From contig JAPFFF010000019.1 of assembly GCA_039105265.1 (NCBI GenBank), positions 2,636,501 to 2,700,500 of the forward strand: DNA of 64,000 bases. The letters are read 5' to 3'. The notes beneath the pieces are model-generated. The model worked only from the letters and a program-made list of their open reading frames with translations. It did no database searches and had not been told where the DNA came from. Below are positions 19,726 to 28,929 of the stretch, in pieces (position 1 is the stretch's first letter; the number at the start of each line of letters is the position of its first letter). Origin of the DNA: Tritrichomonas musculus. Taxonomy: Eukaryota; Parabasalia; Tritrichomonadida; Tritrichomonadidae. Position numbers and translations under genes: made by a program.

Positions 19726-22023
19726 ATGTCAAAACAAGATAAAAATAATTCATCTGATAGCTTTGAATTAGATTTGAGTAATATTGATGATGAAACTATA
19801 TTTGACAGTGAGGTATCTAAACCTGATGATGATGATGAAGAACTAGAGGACCCGATAGATTATTTTAAGAACACGTTTCTCAGTACATACAAACTAGAAC
19901 ACCCCAATGATTTAATTAATTTGTTGTATCAAATACAAAACAATGAATATACAGGAAGAAGTGTCGGAAAGATTCGTGAAATGAAAGTCAAGTTTCGTCG
20001 ATTTGTTTCATTGATGAACAAAATCAATGCAGGTATTAAAAGTAAAGGTAATCGATTCCTTAGTTTAAAAGAGTACACAACAGATAAAAAAAGTCTTGAT
20101 ATCATTATCAATTACTTCAATATTGTTGTCAATGATGATTTGAATTATAGTTCTGATGGTTTTCGTTCATCACCCATCAAACCACCGAGAAAGAGTCAAA
20201 CACCACAAACCAACAAAGGAAGAAGAAAGAGAACAAGCATACATGAACCAACACTTGATACTAATAAACGAAGAACACCAAGAAGAAAACGCATAACTCC
20301 GAGTGATTCTGATGAAAATGACTCGACAATACAATTGCCTAAAGACAGTGAAGATTCATTACTTAATATAACATTAAGCGAATCAGATTCTGAGTCATTA
20401 ATATTGAAAAACGATGATTTATCTGATTCTTTTATTGAACCATCAAAGGAACACAATAAAAATAATTTTTCAACTAATAAAATGGCAGACGACAACAACA
20501 ATAATAACGGACCTCTTCAATCATTATATGATGATGAATTAGATGATTGGCAAGATGATAATGAAGCAGCAACCGAAGCATACAGATATGCAAGAACACC
20601 TGCAAAACAACCATACAGATATGTTGATAATGAAGAAGAAGCACAAGAAATTAAATCACCTTTTGCAAGGAAATACAAAGGATATGCAGAAGATAACAAA
20701 GCAGATGATGAAATACTTGATGAATTAATAAGAAATGCAAAGCAACCCTCAAAGAATACTCGCGGACGTCGTGATAAAAAAGATATGCCTCTTGTTAACT
20801 CAACATTAAAGGATTCATTTGACAAGCTTGAAATACCTCGTGTTGGTGGTAATATATCCTATTACAGAGATAAATTTATTGATATGATTATTAACGGAAA
20901 CTTCAGAATCAAATACATTCCGAATGCAGCTTGTCGTGATACAGCTATTGAATACTGTAAGAATTCAGTTGATAAAGACGGTAAACCAAGATATCGTTTA
21001 TTACCAGAAAATGCCAAAGACCCGTTAGGAATCTCAATAACAGACTTGAACGGTGATAAAGTTGATGATGTTGTTTTAATTGATAGGAACGGTAATCCTT
21101 CAATCATTAACGGATACAAGCTTGTATTTGCTTCTCCTTACAAGAAAGTTTGGAAATCTGTTATTAAAACAAAACAAGAAAGAAAAGAAATGCCGTTCAA
21201 TAAATGGATTCAATCATTATTTGATAAAGATATCAAGAAAATTGATTGGGATGCTGGTCAATACAAATTAACAAAGGGAAAAGAAATGCAAGAGCTAGAA
21301 AATTATTACGGTCCTATGGGTCTGGGAAAAGCAAGAGTCAGCAAACGTATTACACCAAGTTCTTATTGGTCATCAATCTTTTCTAAAGTCTGGAAAGTGT
21401 ATTGGAATGACGAACAATTCTTTGTATTATCTCCTTTGAAGAAACTCATCAATTACCTTGCTGTATCAAATATGTTATTTGCTTATCTCTTTGATGCTCC
21501 TTTCAAAGAACTAATTCAAGACAATAAGTTCAATGGAAAGATATTAACATATGAACAATGGATATATTGGAAACAACAGAACAATAAAGAATATGTTTCA
21601 GTATTAGGAAAGAATGTTCAATCATATGTTGAGAAGATTATTGATAAAGCTATTGATATCACATCAGGAGAATTAAAGGCTGAACCAAGTAATTGGGGTA
21701 AACTATTTACTGAATTAATGCATTACATTGATTATGTTGTCTTTGGTGTTGGTTTCAATGTTGATGTAAGTAAGCAAGAAGGATATAACAGGTTGAAACG
21801 AAATGCAGAAGGAATTAAAGAAGCATCGCCAGAAGATATTAAGAACGTTAAAGATAATTTCATTAAACGAATCACTGCAGCAATAGAAAGAGATATATAT
21901 CCAAATTGTGGATACACAGCATTCAAAGCACAACTTAAAGAAAGCAAATTGCAGAACAAAAATAAATATGATAATTTTGCTGTAAATCTTAAACCATTAC
22001 ATCAAAGAATGAATAATGAATAA
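19726..22023 (+). CDS. Maverick large structural protein with DxNGD loop (765 aa)
   Basis: The first ~270 residues are acidic and serine-rich with basic patches (RRKRTS, RRTPRRKR). The conserved core (about 375-480) contains GNFRIKYIP, a calcium-loop-like DLNGDKVDDVVLID and INGYKLV. A long helical C-terminal region follows. Homologues are at 35875-37689 and 59351-61375. The DxNGDxxxDVV...NGY pattern recurs in proteins of Polinton-like viruses, from memory; I infer a virion protein. Its neighbours are the fibre and capsid genes. Confidence 0.65.
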   Translation: MSKQDKNNSSDSFELDLSNIDDETIFDSEVSKPDDDDEELEDPIDYFKNTFLSTYKLEHPNDLINLLYQIQNNEYTGRSVGKIREMKVKFRRFVSLMNKINAGIKSKGNRFLSLKEYTTDKKSLDIIINYFNIVVNDDLNYSSDGFRSSPIKPPRKSQTPQTNKGRRKRTSIHEPTLDTNKRRTPRRKRITPSDSDENDSTIQLPKDSEDSLLNITLSESDSESLILKNDDLSDSFIEPSKEHNKNNFSTNKMADDNNNNNGPLQSLYDDELDDWQDDNEAATEAYRYARTPAKQPYRYVDNEEEAQEIKSPFARKYKGYAEDNKADDEILDELIRNAKQPSKNTRGRRDKKDMPLVNSTLKDSFDKLEIPRVGGNISYYRDKFIDMIINGNFRIKYIPNAACRDTAIEYCKNSVDKDGKPRYRLLPENAKDPLGISITDLNGDKVDDVVLIDRNGNPSIINGYKLVFASPYKKVWKSVIKTKQERKEMPFNKWIQSLFDKDIKKIDWDAGQYKLTKGKEMQELENYYGPMGLGKARVSKRITPSSYWSSIFSKVWKVYWNDEQFFVLSPLKKLINYLAVSNMLFAYLFDAPFKELIQDNKFNGKILTYEQWIYWKQQNNKEYVSVLGKNVQSYVEKIIDKAIDITSGELKAEPSNWGKLFTELMHYIDYVVFGVGFNVDVSKQEGYNRLKRNAEGIKEASPEDIKNVKDNFIKRITAAIERDIYPNCGYTAFKAQLKESKLQNKNKYDNFAVNLKPLHQRMNNE

Positions 22024-23214
22024 TTAATTTAAATCAAAACCTCCATTATTGTTATTATTATTATTTTTGTCATTTGGGTCTGAAACGATTCTAAAACTAT
22101 AACGTTTTGTTGATTGTGGTTGCTGATTATATTCTTCTTCACTTGACAAGTCTTCAAAAGTATTATTATTATTATTTATGTTTTGTTGTCGTTCATAATA
22201 ATTTGATGTCTTATTAGGATTTGGTGTTTCAAAATCAAAGCCTTGTGATTGATTTTGGTTTTCTTCGTGCCAATCTTCTTCAATTTCCATAGGTTCATAA
22301 TTCGGTAAAGAATTATTTTGTTGAACTATTTTTTGATATGTTTCCGAGCTATTAGGAATAGTTCGTTTTGCTGATGCTGAAAAGTGAACTTTGTTATCTT
22401 TTGGCAAGTGCTTATATATTGGTTCTGATTGTTGCATTTGCAGCTGATTGGAAATCTTTTCTAACATTTTTATTAGTTTTGCATCAAATCTCTTTGGAGT
22501 CGATATTGATTCTTTTGTATTAAAACCTGAATCCTGTGTTATTTTTCTCGGTTTGAATACAGGATATTCATCGGCTATTGTATCATTTCGAAAACTAAAA
22601 GCCGATTTTTCAATTGATTTTGTACCTGTATTATGATTTAAATCTGCTGTTATCGATTTTGCAATTTCCTCGTTGTCAGATTCAGGAGTTGTATTAACAT
22701 AACAATCAATTATCGGAATTTTTTCAGGGTTATCGTAAATATAAAAAGATAAATATGTTTGTGCTGCATTAGGGTCATAGTTTATATCAGCTGCAGTTAT
22801 AATATTATCAAATGCCTTTATGAATGATTCAGAAGTGAAAGCAAAGTAAGTTTTATGAAAATAAGATTCACCGTTATAATTTTTATAATATTTTGTTAAT
22901 GCTTTTGGTGTATTATCAACTATTAATATAAATATAGGTTCCTGATATCCTGTAAGAATCTTTTTTGTAAACACGTATGAAGGTTTTTCAGGTGTATCAC
23001 CATCAAGATATATTATCCATGTAGGTCTACTTGTTAACATATCACCTTTAGTTGTACTTTTAGCTTGCTTTGGAAATATGAAAATTGAAGGGAAAAAATA
23101 TCTATTTTTTTCTACTGTAATCAATGCAAATGTAATCGGTGCAACATCATCAATTTTATAACGGCTCATATCAGCCAATTGATTCGGATTTAAATAAATT
23201 ATCTTAGAATCCAT
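22024..23214 (-). CDS. Maverick protein of unknown function with Asn-rich tail (396 aa)
   Basis: An N-terminal ~170-residue globular part (mixed strands, e.g. TWIIYLDGD, FILIVDNT) leads into a disordered region rich in Ser, Asn and Gln, ending in a run of asparagines. It abuts the structural gene tail to tail with no gap. In M4 the corresponding place after the structural gene is held by a 175-residue protein (61402), whose N-terminal half has a similar strand pattern, but I cannot establish homology by eye. Confidence 0.6.
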   Translation of the reverse strand: MDSKIIYLNPNQLADMSRYKIDDVAPITFALITVEKNRYFFPSIFIFPKQAKSTTKGDMLTSRPTWIIYLDGDTPEKPSYVFTKKILTGYQEPIFILIVDNTPKALTKYYKNYNGESYFHKTYFAFTSESFIKAFDNIITAADINYDPNAAQTYLSFYIYDNPEKIPIIDCYVNTTPESDNEEIAKSITADLNHNTGTKSIEKSAFSFRNDTIADEYPVFKPRKITQDSGFNTKESISTPKRFDAKLIKMLEKISNQLQMQQSEPIYKHLPKDNKVHFSASAKRTIPNSSETYQKIVQQNNSLPNYEPMEIEEDWHEENQNQSQGFDFETPNPNKTSNYYERQQNINNNNNTFEDLSSEEEYNQQPQSTKRYSFRIVSDPNDKNNNNNNNGGFDLN

Positions 23215-23226
23215 TTTGAATAGTCA

Positions 23227-23577
23227 TTAATAAATCAAAAGACAACTGAATATAAATGATTCAGGTTCAATAACGTTTCCTTTCATATCTGTAAACCATA
23301 AATGATACTCTTTTTTTGTATTGTTCAGACACTCATATTTTCGATATTTCGTTTGTCGTCTGTTAGCAAGCATAATGAAATGGTCGCAGAAAGGCATGAA
23401 TTCAACTATATCTGAATGAACCATCAAATCACCGACAATATGTTGATTGACAACAGCCCCACAATACTGAACAACAATGTACTTCTTGTTGCGACTATAA
23501 ACGAAATCATCAGGAAGATTAAAATCTTTTGATTGTGTGTGATAGTATCGTTTTGTGATTGGTTGTTTAGCTTTCAT
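23227..23577 (-). CDS. Small beta-rich Maverick protein (116 aa)
   Basis: It is homologous to the 110-residue protein at 55452-55784: both have a KRYxxxQYC segment and end with F.(L/I)WFTD..GN.I.P..F. The size and predicted strands would suit a single jelly roll or a small virion decoration protein; a penton-like role is possible but not shown. Its start overlaps the end of the integrase gene by 11 bases, so the two are probably expressed together. Confidence 0.6.
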   Translation of the reverse strand: MKAKQPITKRYYHTQSKDFNLPDDFVYSRNKKYIVVQYCGAVVNQHIVGDLMVHSDIVEFMPFCDHFIMLANRRQTKYRKYECLNNTKKEYHLWFTDMKGNVIEPESFIFSCLLIY

Positions 23578-24646
23578 TTTGCGTTTTATAAGTCAAAAAG
23601 AATACTTTATAATCATCATTCAAAGCATCTATTGATGAACAAACATATTTTGTGTACATGATTGGAACTGTTATTATTGTTTTGTTCTTCAGTGTTTTGT
23701 TAGTTTGACGCAAAGGATTTAATAGTTTACATTTAACGTTTCCTGATTCATAACAAATGAATTCAGCGAGTTCATTGAATACTCTTCTTCGCTTTTCATG
23801 TTTCTTTTCTGTTTTTCCGTAATCAGTGTGAATGAGTATTATATTTTTGGGTTTATATGACAGAAGACCTTTAAATCGTTGTTTTTGTTGAATCTCTTTC
23901 AATTGCATTGATTTGGCTCTAATGTATTGCCATTCAAGGTCACGGTCATCTTGCATCTGTTGAGGTGTTAGATAAATGTATTTTGATTGTCGTTTGTCAA
24001 GGTATTCATCAGTTTCTTCGTCAAATGATGTGTATAAAGGATTCAATAAACGAAGAGATGCATGAGGTGTGTTATTGTACCATTCAACCGTTTGTTGTAT
24101 CAATACATTGTTTGTCATTCGTTGTTGTGATTGACCGAAAGCATTTCGTAATGTTCTGATTACTGCATCAACACATTTATGTGCATTCGTGAAAGGTGAA
24201 TCATCAATGATTAACTTTATTTTGTTTGGTGCTTTGAATTTAATTGTGTGTTTGTCTAATTGATATCTTTGCTCTTCACCGTTGCAATAACTTTTGAATG
24301 CATTTGATATAAAAGCCTTTTCACCATCACATTTAATTGTTTCAATTCTGATATTTCTTTTATTGACTAGTTTATCAATTACTTTGATTACATAATACTC
24401 AGACTTGTAATCAATTGGTTCAACAATTAGGTATTTGGTGTTTACATTGATTATTACTAAATAAGCTTTATTTAATGCAAACATTATATCAATTTCGTAC
24501 GCATACGGTTCAAATGAGAAGTCAGGTTTTGATAGTTTCTTTACTGTCTTCAATTGGTAATCCTTAATATAGGGCTCGGTTTTAATGCCCGTGTCTTTGA
24601 TGTACTTGTATTTAGATTTAAAAGGATAGTTGATTGATTCATTCAT
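23567..24646 (-). CDS. Maverick retrovirus-like integrase (359 aa)
   Basis: The RNase H-like core runs from about residue 45 to 215: YEIDIMFALN holds the first acidic residue, KCDGEKAF the second, and a helix CVDAVIRTLR the third position, followed by WYNNTPHASL. The C-terminal part with basic residues and NVKCKLLNPLR resembles a DNA-binding small barrel. It inserts the element by joining its AG...CT ends to a staggered target. The relative in M4 (48900) has about 230 extra N-terminal residues. Confidence 0.85.
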   Translation of the reverse strand: MNESINYPFKSKYKYIKDTGIKTEPYIKDYQLKTVKKLSKPDFSFEPYAYEIDIMFALNKAYLVIINVNTKYLIVEPIDYKSEYYVIKVIDKLVNKRNIRIETIKCDGEKAFISNAFKSYCNGEEQRYQLDKHTIKFKAPNKIKLIIDDSPFTNAHKCVDAVIRTLRNAFGQSQQRMTNNVLIQQTVEWYNNTPHASLRLLNPLYTSFDEETDEYLDKRQSKYIYLTPQQMQDDRDLEWQYIRAKSMQLKEIQQKQRFKGLLSYKPKNIILIHTDYGKTEKKHEKRRRVFNELAEFICYESGNVKCKLLNPLRQTNKTLKNKTIITVPIMYTKYVCSSIDALNDDYKVFFLTYKTQNES

Positions 24647-24679
24647 TTGAATCGCAAAAATAAAGCATTAATTTATGAA

Positions 24680-24708
24680 GGAACTCTGTTCCCTTTTGCA
24701 AAGCAAAA
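24680..24708. repeat. Double-hairpin insert between integrase and capsid genes
   Basis: Two perfect inverted repeats stand side by side: GGAAC-TCT-GTTCC (24680-24692) and TTTTGC-AAA-GCAAAA (24694-24708). They lie in the 87-base spacer between the two minus-strand genes. They lack the trailing T run of a bacterial terminator and match the pattern of hairpin inserts inside genes elsewhere in the window. Confidence 0.6.
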
Positions 24709-24733
24709 TGATTATTTAATGAAATCAATTTAT

Positions 24734-26684
24734 TTATTCATTTGCTTGGCTTCCTTTTGGTGATTCGTCGTCATGATATTCTAAACCGTCAAGTGATAGT
24801 TTAAAGTAAGAGTCCCTAGTTATCCAAAGTTGAGTCGGAGGAGGTTTGACAATGGTTCCATCTGGTTCAACAACATTGAAATATGTGTCATCATCTCCTG
24901 TATATATTGGTTGCCCATTGACTTGTATCTGAACGTTTCCGAAACCTCCATCAAGTCCGTCATAACAATATCCTGCACTTGCTCGTTCTGTTTGAATGTT
25001 GAATACAAATGATGTTGCATCACTGATTGTGTTGTTGTATCTCTTACCGTTAGCGTCATTCTTTGGCATTGTCATCGAATCCTCAAATTCCTTTGTGCAT
25101 GAAAGAGTGATTGCATCTAAATCACCAGCTGTTAATTGATTTTCAAAGAATCGCGCACCAATAGTTGAAACGTTTTCGTCTGGGAAGTTCTTTCCACCAA
25201 TATTCAAGAAACAGTTTTGATAAACTGGATTTTCAAAGACAGTTAAATCATTATGATGCTTTGGAAACATGATTGATAAATTAGTTGCATTGATTAATGG
25301 GATATTCAATGTTGACTTGATTCCGTTAGCTGCTGGAGCGATTGGGAAAGCATGATAATCAACTTTTTGTGAAGGAATGATTAAACCTTGTCTTAAAATG
25401 TCTTCAATTCCTTGTCTTGTAGCTTCACAAACACCAAAGCCTTGCATATTAGATTTACAAGCTGTGATGGTCATTCGATTAACTGTTAATGTTGCTGTTT
25501 GTTTTGAATAATGAGCGCTCATCAACTTGTTGGCTTCAGTTTTAGATACAAAGTTAACGTAAACATGACCTGCATGTGATGGTTGAGGTAATTTACCATG
25601 TTCTTTGGTATAATGGGCTTGACAAATTGCTTTATTATCATCAGTCTTTTCAATTCCAAGTTCAGTAAATTCATCATCAGTAAAGCTAAATATTAATGAA
25701 CAATTTTCAATCAGTTCATCGAAATCACCTCCAGATGCAGATACGTATTGTTCTCTAACTTCATACTTCATACTTCAATTGATATTTCGTTGGTGTTGGT
25801 TCAGGTGATGGTGGGTCTGGATTGTCTCCAGGTCCTGGAATCACTGCTTGATTACCAATTTGTGTGAATTGATGTTTGAGGTGTCCACGGGCTTTGATTT
25901 CCTTTAGTCTGTTTAATTCTTCCATCGATATTGAATCATTATCTTCAAGAAATACTTTTGCTTCAGCAACTGTGTAAGGGTCTAATACTGCCCAAACAAG
26001 ACCAGCGGGACTAACTTGAAAACGAATTGATAAATCACCAATGATTCCGTTAGGGAATAAATCAAATGCTTGTAATGCGAGCAAATCATCAAAAGGAACA
26101 TTCAAATCAAATTCGACTTCACTTCTTCCAGTGTTCTTAAATGAATTCAAGTTAACATAAGCTCCTGCATGTGTCTGTGAATAGTTGCTAATGTTTTCCC
26201 ACAATGAATGAACGAATCTGCGGCGTTTCTTCTCGGCTTCTGGCTTAACTGAAGAATACAAGAAGCCTTCACGAATGCATTCATTCTGTTGGTATCCGAC
26301 ATTGACATTATTATGAAGAATCTCTAACCTGTCAAACAACTGGTTTGATGATTTGAAACCGACAAACAGTTTGTATAAGTTGTTGGGGTCATTGATTTCA
26401 TTTAATTTACTCATATCTGTATTCAATGACAAATCTAATTTAACGTGAAATGTTAAGAAACCTTTATCAATATCACTTATGAAGTGGTCAGGATGTGTTA
26501 AACTTATTTGCGAATATTGTCCTTGATGAAATGGAGCTGGTTGGTCATGACAGTCAACAGTTCTAAATGAAAATGAACGCGTACCGTCATTGACATTAAT
26601 CATGTTTCTCATCTCTTCAAATGCATGAAGAACGTTTCCTGTTTCAGTGCGAAGATTATGGGCTCTCTCGTTTCTGTATAACAT
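24734..26684 (-). pseudogene. Maverick major capsid protein gene (double jelly-roll type), in two overlapping frames
   Basis: The first part begins MLYRNERAHNLRTETGN and covers the first half of the capsid protein; the second part covers the rest. Both match successive halves of the single 629-residue M4 protein at 55819-57708. Shared segments include the FTQIG stretch, LIPSQ, NATN(I/L)..MFP and the GxDDTYF...W segment near the end. Polinton major capsid proteins are double jelly rolls of this size. The gene reads as nearly whole with about one break. Confidence 0.75.
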
Positions 26685-26733
26685 TTATGATTGAATAAAA
26701 AGGAAATAAAACACTTTTATCATTAATTAAATT

Positions 26734-26988
26734 ATGGGTGTCGGTATATTCAACAAAATCAAGAACGCATTTAAATCAATTGGCGGCAAAGTAAAATCAT
26801 TCGCTCAGAAAGCAGTTAAAGCATTACCAAAAGTTGTTGATGTTGGAAAGCAAATCGTTGACAGAGTTAAACCGATTACACAATTCATTCCTGGTGTCGG
26901 TCAGGTTGTTGACGCAATTGATACAGGTTTAAATGTTGCTGACAGAGTTGGGAGATTTGGAAAATCAATATTGAATGAAGTTAAATGA
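26734..26988 (+). CDS. Small amphipathic capsid-associated protein (84 aa)
   Basis: The protein is glycine-, lysine- and valine-rich with amphipathic helices (FNKIKNAFKSIGGKVKSFAQKAVKALPKVV). The 112-residue protein at 57779-58117 is its counterpart, starting FGSWFKNIINGAKNVIGKALPVLKKG. Both are divergent from the major capsid gene. Size and composition recall the adenovirus pVI-like and phage minor proteins that bind capsid interiors or membranes; this is by analogy. Confidence 0.6.
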   Translation: MGVGIFNKIKNAFKSIGGKVKSFAQKAVKALPKVVDVGKQIVDRVKPITQFIPGVGQVVDAIDTGLNVADRVGRFGKSILNEVK

Positions 26989-27024
26989 AAAACAATGAAT
27001 TATAATGATTTAATATAATTATAA

Positions 27025-27501
27025 ATGAATGAAAACATTAATGAACTTAAAGTTATAAATGATAATGTAAATGAATCAAAAGTATTTAAATCAATTGAAG
27101 AGTTCAATTTGTTCTATCAAAAGAATATCGAGCAAATGAAATCACAAACGACTAACTATTTGAACAAGATTTATAAAATCATCACTAATGACGGCAACGA
27201 ATACAAAATCACTAAGCGCAATTGTACAGACGGTAAAAGACTTAACGGCGACATTTATTTGAAGAAAGTTGGGAACACAATCACTAAAACACTTGAAAAT
27301 GACAACATCAAAGCTGATATATCATTAATGAAAGAATCGATTAACGAACTCAATGAATTAATAAATCAATTGAACAACAAAAATAAAATACTTGAAGAAC
27401 ATATTAATAAGCTTTCAAACGTTGTCGACCAACAATCAAAAGTTATTAATGAATATGTATTAAATGTTGTTGCTCCTGACAACCACAGAATGATTAAGTG
27501 A
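27025..27501 (+). CDS. Coiled-coil Maverick protein (158 aa)
   Basis: It shares EFNLxYxKN and a following MxxxTTxxLNKxYxI segment with the M4 protein at 58150-58542. The N-terminal domain is followed by a long coiled coil (LNELINQLNNKNKILEEH). The gene follows the small capsid-associated gene in both elements, so the pair is a conserved block. The start is in an ATAAATG context. The role is unknown, but the place beside capsid genes suggests virion assembly. Confidence 0.65.
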   Translation: MNENINELKVINDNVNESKVFKSIEEFNLFYQKNIEQMKSQTTNYLNKIYKIITNDGNEYKITKRNCTDGKRLNGDIYLKKVGNTITKTLENDNIKADISLMKESINELNELINQLNNKNKILEEHINKLSNVVDQQSKVINEYVLNVVAPDNHRMIK

Positions 27502-27693
27502 ATCATGATGATTTAATGATTTAGTCGTTTTTGGAGGTGGTTCATGAAATATATTTCCTTTTTCATTATAACATTTCACTGTTGGTGCTGAATTTATTTT
27601 TGTTCTATTCTTTTGCATCGTTAATTGTAATCTATCAAAATGGTTTTTATGCTTATCGTCATGAACGGTTCTTAATTGATTGATAACAGACAT
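27460..27693 (-). CDS. Small basic protein (77 aa)
   Basis: This 77-residue protein is rich in His, Lys and Asn. It overlaps the end of the previous gene by 42 bases tail to tail and has a TAAATG start. It is divergent from the gene at 27708 with exactly 14 bases between starts, which supports expression. No relative is seen in the window. Confidence 0.45.
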   Translation of the reverse strand: MSVINQLRTVHDDKHKNHFDRLQLTMQKNRTKINSAPTVKCYNEKGNIFHEPPPKTTKSLNHHDSLNHSVVVRSNNI

Positions 27694-27707
27694 TTAATTA
27701 TTATTAA
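27694..27707. promoter_or_regulatory. 14-bp divergent start-to-start spacer
   Basis: TTAATTATTATTAA separates two divergent start codons and is nearly its own reverse complement, so each gene sees TTAATAATAATTAAATG or TTAATTATTATTAAATG. This symmetry suits a bidirectional initiator. Confidence 0.5.
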
Positions 27708-27935
27708 ATGAGTGAACTAACTGAATACAAGAAAGAAATACCAGAATTAAAACGTATCAAACGAAGCTTGAAAGAAAAGTGTTATGATTACAAACAATAC
27801 CTCAACAATATCAAATCAGGAATGTTGGGCTCTGATGGTCTCGCCGTTCGTGAATCATTAATAGAAGACATCAACAGTCTCAAAAATAAAGTTCATCAAC
27901 TTGAGAATGAATTAAATGAATTGTCTAATAAATGA
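27708..27935 (+). CDS. Small coiled-coil protein (75 aa)
   Basis: Almost the whole product is a charged coiled coil (LKRIKRSLKEKCYDYKQYL ... LKNKVHQLENELNEL). It overlaps the end of the TIR-borne gene at 27925 by 11 bases tail to tail. The function is unknown. Confidence 0.5.
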   Translation: MSELTEYKKEIPELKRIKRSLKEKCYDYKQYLNNIKSGMLGSDGLAVRESLIEDINSLKNKVHQLENELNELSNK

Positions 27936-28131
27936 GTTCTTCAAGTTCAGCAATTAATTGTTCGGTACCGTTGAATTTCTGTAATTGCTTAATAAAGTGA
28001 TTTATCTCTTTTAGTACTTCATCTATGATATCATCATTATCGTAGAGGTATTTTAATGCTGGTCTCCAACCTTTTAGCTTTTTGTTTATTCTATTAATGA
28101 GGATGCTTAATTGTTCGGCTTGGTTTGACAT
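27925..28131 (-). CDS. Small TIR-borne helical protein, right copy
   Basis: The 68-residue product is the mirror copy of 8399-8605, with most changes in the second half (for example DDIIDE for DDVVDG). Both copies keep an open frame and the same leader. A gene held in both TIRs is kept in step by TIR-to-TIR copying, which would explain the high similarity. Confidence 0.6.
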   Translation of the reverse strand: MSNQAEQLSILINRINKKLKGWRPALKYLYDNDDIIDEVLKEINHFIKQLQKFNGTEQLIAELEELIY

Positions 28132-28351
28132 TATAAATTGCTGATAAAAAAATAAAAAATTTTTGAAAGTTCGATTTTTGGTTATTTTTCGTTGTTGTTA
28201 TTTTTGGGAGTTTGTCAATTTATTCAAAATTTGTCTATGCCATTTTGTGAAAGTTTCGAGGGCTAATTTTGAAAAAGTGGTGATTTTTTGAGTCATGGGG
28301 CTGAGGTTTGGGGTCTGTAAACCCTATGACAAGGGGGTCATTTTTTATCCC

Positions 28352-28702
28352 CTAATGACATGATGGTATCGTTAATGAATTCATTTGTTCAATTCTTTTA
28401 ATGAAATGTTTGCTAATAATTATATCATCTTTGATTTTCTTTCCTGATTTGAATGAAATGTCAGGAGTTAAACGATAAGCTGGTGATATGCTATTGGTTT
28501 TAAATCTGCTTGGTAATTCTTTTGATTGTTGTTCATCAGGATAATATCGATAAAATTTCTTTGTTGAAAGACTGAAGAAATAAAACCTTTTATGAAAAGT
28601 GTGATTGCAATGTGATATCAATTGTTTAACATCAGCTGGCATTACATTATCAATTGGAACAATATCTTCAAAGTCATTAATGTGTTGATAATAGTTTGTC
28701 AT
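28352..28702 (-). CDS. Protein of unknown function captured in the right TIR (116 aa)
   Basis: The product (116 aa) starts MTNYYQHINDF, has an aromatic segment FHKRFYFFSLSTKKFYRYYPD, and ends in a basic helix. Its start is in a TAAAATG context. It has no relative elsewhere in the window and lies between two copies of the 149-bp TIR segment, so it was probably acquired after M2's other genes. Confidence 0.5.
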   Translation of the reverse strand: MTNYYQHINDFEDIVPIDNVMPADVKQLISHCNHTFHKRFYFFSLSTKKFYRYYPDEQQSKELPSRFKTNSISPAYRLTPDISFKSGKKIKDDIIISKHFIKRIEQMNSLTIPSCH

Positions 28703-28923
28703 TTTATGGGAGGATAAAAAACTCCCACCATTTAAAGAGATGTTATTTTTGGGAGTTTGTCAATTTATTCAAAATTTGTCTATGCCATTTTGTGAAAGTT
28801 TCGAGGGCTAATTTTGAAAAAGTGGTGATTTTTTGAGTCATGGGGCTGAGGTTTGGGGTCTGTAAACCCTATGACAAGGGGGTCATTTTATATCCCCGCT
28901 CCAGACGGTCCACTATCACTACT

Positions 28924-28929
28924 TTGGTA
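28924..28929 (+). repeat. Target site duplication of M2, right copy
   Basis: TTGGTA follows the M2 end ...CACTACT directly and matches 8146-8151. Confidence 0.9.

Larger units (their letters stand above)
8152..28923 (+). mobile_element. Maverick M2, 20.8 kb, nested in a PolB gene
   Basis: Both ends read AGTAGTGATAGTGGACC inward and are flanked by TTGGTA. The interior carries PolB, an integrase, packaging ATPase, capsid, fibre and about fifteen smaller genes, a full Maverick set. The TIR arms include a small gene at both ends (8399 and 27925), roughly 95 percent alike. The right arm is longer because of a 149-bp repeat and an extra gene. M2 looks nearly whole, with about one break (capsid gene). 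Matching duplications show that both flanks (8151 and 28930) were once one PolB gene. Confidence 0.93.
27925..28923 (-). repeat. M2 right terminal inverted repeat with internal duplication
   Basis: The tip 28741-28923 pairs with 8152-8334, and 27925-28344 pairs with about 8178-8606. A 149-bp direct repeat (28196-28344 and 28741-28889), identical by eye, brackets a 396-bp unique stretch that holds one gene. So the right arm is a TIR with a duplicated inner part. Confidence 0.85.

Noticed and set aside
24680-24708. A bacterial-type transcription terminator between integrase and capsid
   Set aside because: There are two adjacent hairpins without a T run, the genome is eukaryotic, and similar pairs occur inside genes.
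28196-28889. A separate short element nested in the M2 right arm
   Set aside because: The bracketing 149-bp repeats are direct copies of M2's own TIR segment and have no own ends or target duplication, so a duplication with gene capture fits better.
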